Below, in pieces: positions 5,978 to 6,629 of a DNA stretch of 6,629 nt. The first letter of the stretch is position 1; each line of letters starts with the position of its first letter. Both the position numbers and the translations under genes were made by a program. The DNA lies in NCBI GenBank assembly GCA_039809365.1, contig JBDHUV010000039.1, forward strand, positions 1 through 6,629, read 5' to 3'. Source of the stretch: JBDHUV01 sp039809365 (GTDB lineage Bacteria; Patescibacteriota; Microgenomatia; Levybacterales; GWA1-39-11). The notes beneath the pieces are model-generated. The model saw only the letters and a list, made by a program, of their open reading frames with translations. It had not been told where the DNA came from and did no database searches.

Positions 5978-6439
5978 TTATTTAGACTGAGCTACAGTTA
6001 ATGTGTAAGTGGCAGAAGGGTTATTCTGAAGCCCAAAGGTATATGTTCCAGGAAGTGGAAGCGAGATTCCAACATTTCTTCCTTTCTCAATGCCAAAGCC
6101 AACTGCTACATTTGCTCCTTTTGGTTGTTCTAAAACTCGTACTTGAGTATTATCTCCATCATTATTACTAAAAACAAAGATATTTTCATCTTTATTCTCA
6201 GAAAAAGTCATGGTCCCAGATGTAGTGACAAACTTGTTATTTGCAATAACAACATGTCTATTAGTCTCTGTAGGGTCTACTCCAATTTCTTTAAGAAATG
6301 ATTGAGATTGTTGACTCAGTTCAGTGGGTACAGGTTCAGAAGATTTTTTATTACCTTTCAGGAATAAGATTAATATTACACAAAAAATAACTATAGCTAC
6401 TACAGCAAGTGTAATGTGTGTTTTCTGTTTTCTTTTCAT
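5978..6439 (-). CDS. Unknown small single-pass membrane protein with extracytoplasmic beta-strand-rich C-terminus
   Basis: No named family is recognised. The 153-residue product starts with a strongly basic KRKQK tail (2-6), then one membrane span (about 9-28) and a basic stop (KGNKK), predicting an N-in, C-out anchor. A Ser/Pro/Gln-rich linker (33-48) leads to a strand-rich domain with HVVIANNKFV (62-71), ENIFVFSNN (85-93), VRVLEQPKG (100-108) and, at the end, LPGTYTFGLQNNPSATYTLTV (129-149). The last block resembles the closing strands of cupredoxin-like or pre-peptidase-type beta sandwiches, but copper ligands are absent and the only cysteine (20) is in the membrane span. Together with the next gene it looks like a pair of surface-exposed proteins. 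The ATG at 6439 is the only credible start and has no Shine-Dalgarno. Stop is TAA at 5978-5980. Confidence 0.78.
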   Translation of the reverse strand: MKRKQKTHITLAVVAIVIFCVILILFLKGNKKSSEPVPTELSQQSQSFLKEIGVDPTETNRHVVIANNKFVTTSGTMTFSENKDENIFVFSNNDGDNTQVRVLEQPKGANVAVGFGIEKGRNVGISLPLPGTYTFGLQNNPSATYTLTVAQSK

Positions 6440-6461
6440 AGTATTATACTAACATATCTCT

Positions 6462-6629
6462 TTACGGAGCTACTTCATTCCAGAATTTACTGGTCAGTTT
6501 GTAAAAGTCACTTAACTGCGTAATAAAGGAAAGTCTTGATCTGACAAACAGTGATGGATAGGAAGCATTGTCTGTACAGAGTGTTCTGTTGTTTAGTAAC
6601 TTTCCTCCTGCTATCTCTTGTCCAAATGG
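6462..6629 (-). CDS. Possible C-terminal end of an unknown gene entering from the right edge
   Basis: The minus-strand frame beginning with CCA at the edge is open for 55 codons and ends at TAA (6462-6464), 22 bases before the next ATG. The peptide has a protein-like mix of residues and ends in FWNEVAP. No family is recognised and no start is visible. Another minus-strand frame is open for 39 codons over the same DNA, and a long imperfect hairpin (6527-6606) covers about half the region, so it may instead be non-coding. The spacing to the next gene fits the same-strand pattern of the window. Confidence 0.38.
   Translation of the reverse strand, partial: PFGQEIAGGKLLNNRTLCTDNASYPSLFVRSRLSFITQLSDFYKLTSKFWNEVAP
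6527..6606. repeat. Long imperfect inverted repeat (nested hairpin)
   Basis: AGGAAAGT (6527-6534) is the exact reverse complement of ACTTTCCT (6599-6606). Inside it, 6541-6551 pairs with 6586-6596 at nine of eleven positions (one a G-T pair) with a single 2-base mismatch. A smaller apical stem (TCT at 6571-6573 with AGA at 6578-6580, extended by CAT/GTG) lies in the loop. The arms could fold on either strand. Neither side has the T tract of a terminator. An 8-bp inverted repeat at this distance is not rare by chance; the nesting is what makes it notable. Confidence 0.4.

Noticed and set aside
6443..6448. Perfect TATAAT before the 5978-6439 gene
   Set aside because: Only 3 bases separate it from the ATG, so transcription would begin inside the coding region, and no -35 box lies at 16-18 bases upstream. 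Not counted as a promoter.
6590..6611. Resemblance of the minus-strand GGAGGAAAGT to the conserved GAGGAAAGTCC of RNase P RNA
   Set aside because: The following CCGGGC block and the distal CCGGCTTA partner are absent, so there is no support for RNase P RNA.

Overview
The window is a division and cell wall (dcw) segment from a bacterium. Every supported gene lies on the minus strand, so transcription runs from the right edge to the left. The DNA is AT-rich. The short MurE form, minimal spacing, uncharacterised single-pass surface proteins and scarcity of Shine-Dalgarno sites suggest Candidate Phyla Radiation/Patescibacteria, perhaps the Microgenomates group. That placement is a judgement from gene style, not a phylogeny. 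TGA is a stop codon (it ends murE) and no gene reads through TGA, which argues against the Gracilibacteria/SR1 code.

From right to left: (a) 6462-6629 holds an open frame entering from the edge, possibly the tail of an unknown gene, with a long imperfect hairpin inside it. (b) 5978-6439 and 5401-5895 encode two small, unrecognised, single-pass membrane proteins with extracytoplasmic beta-rich domains. The second has its own promoter placed so that its mRNA would be leaderless. (c) 5207-5400 is the dcw control region, with a consensus -35 box and three GTGGG repeats at 10-bp period, which is the MraZ operator. (d) 1828-5206 holds mraZ, rsmH, an ftsL-like gene and an FtsI-type transpeptidase gene; mraZ/rsmH and rsmH/ftsL overlap by 8 bases and a 35-base gap precedes ftsI. 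(e) A second strong promoter at 1783-1811 starts murE, which overlaps pgeF by an ATGA junction; pgeF leaves the window on the left.

The genes form one physiological unit. MraZ represses its own operon. RsmH methylates 16S rRNA. The FtsL-like protein and FtsI belong to the septal synthesis machine. MurE adds the third amino acid of the peptidoglycan stem peptide, and PgeF polices that peptide for serine misincorporation. No RNA genes, mobile elements or CRISPR arrays were seen. There is no convincing novel system. The most notable points are the clean MraZ operator, a MurE without its UDP-binding domain, the separately promoted murE-pgeF pair, and the two unknown surface proteins.
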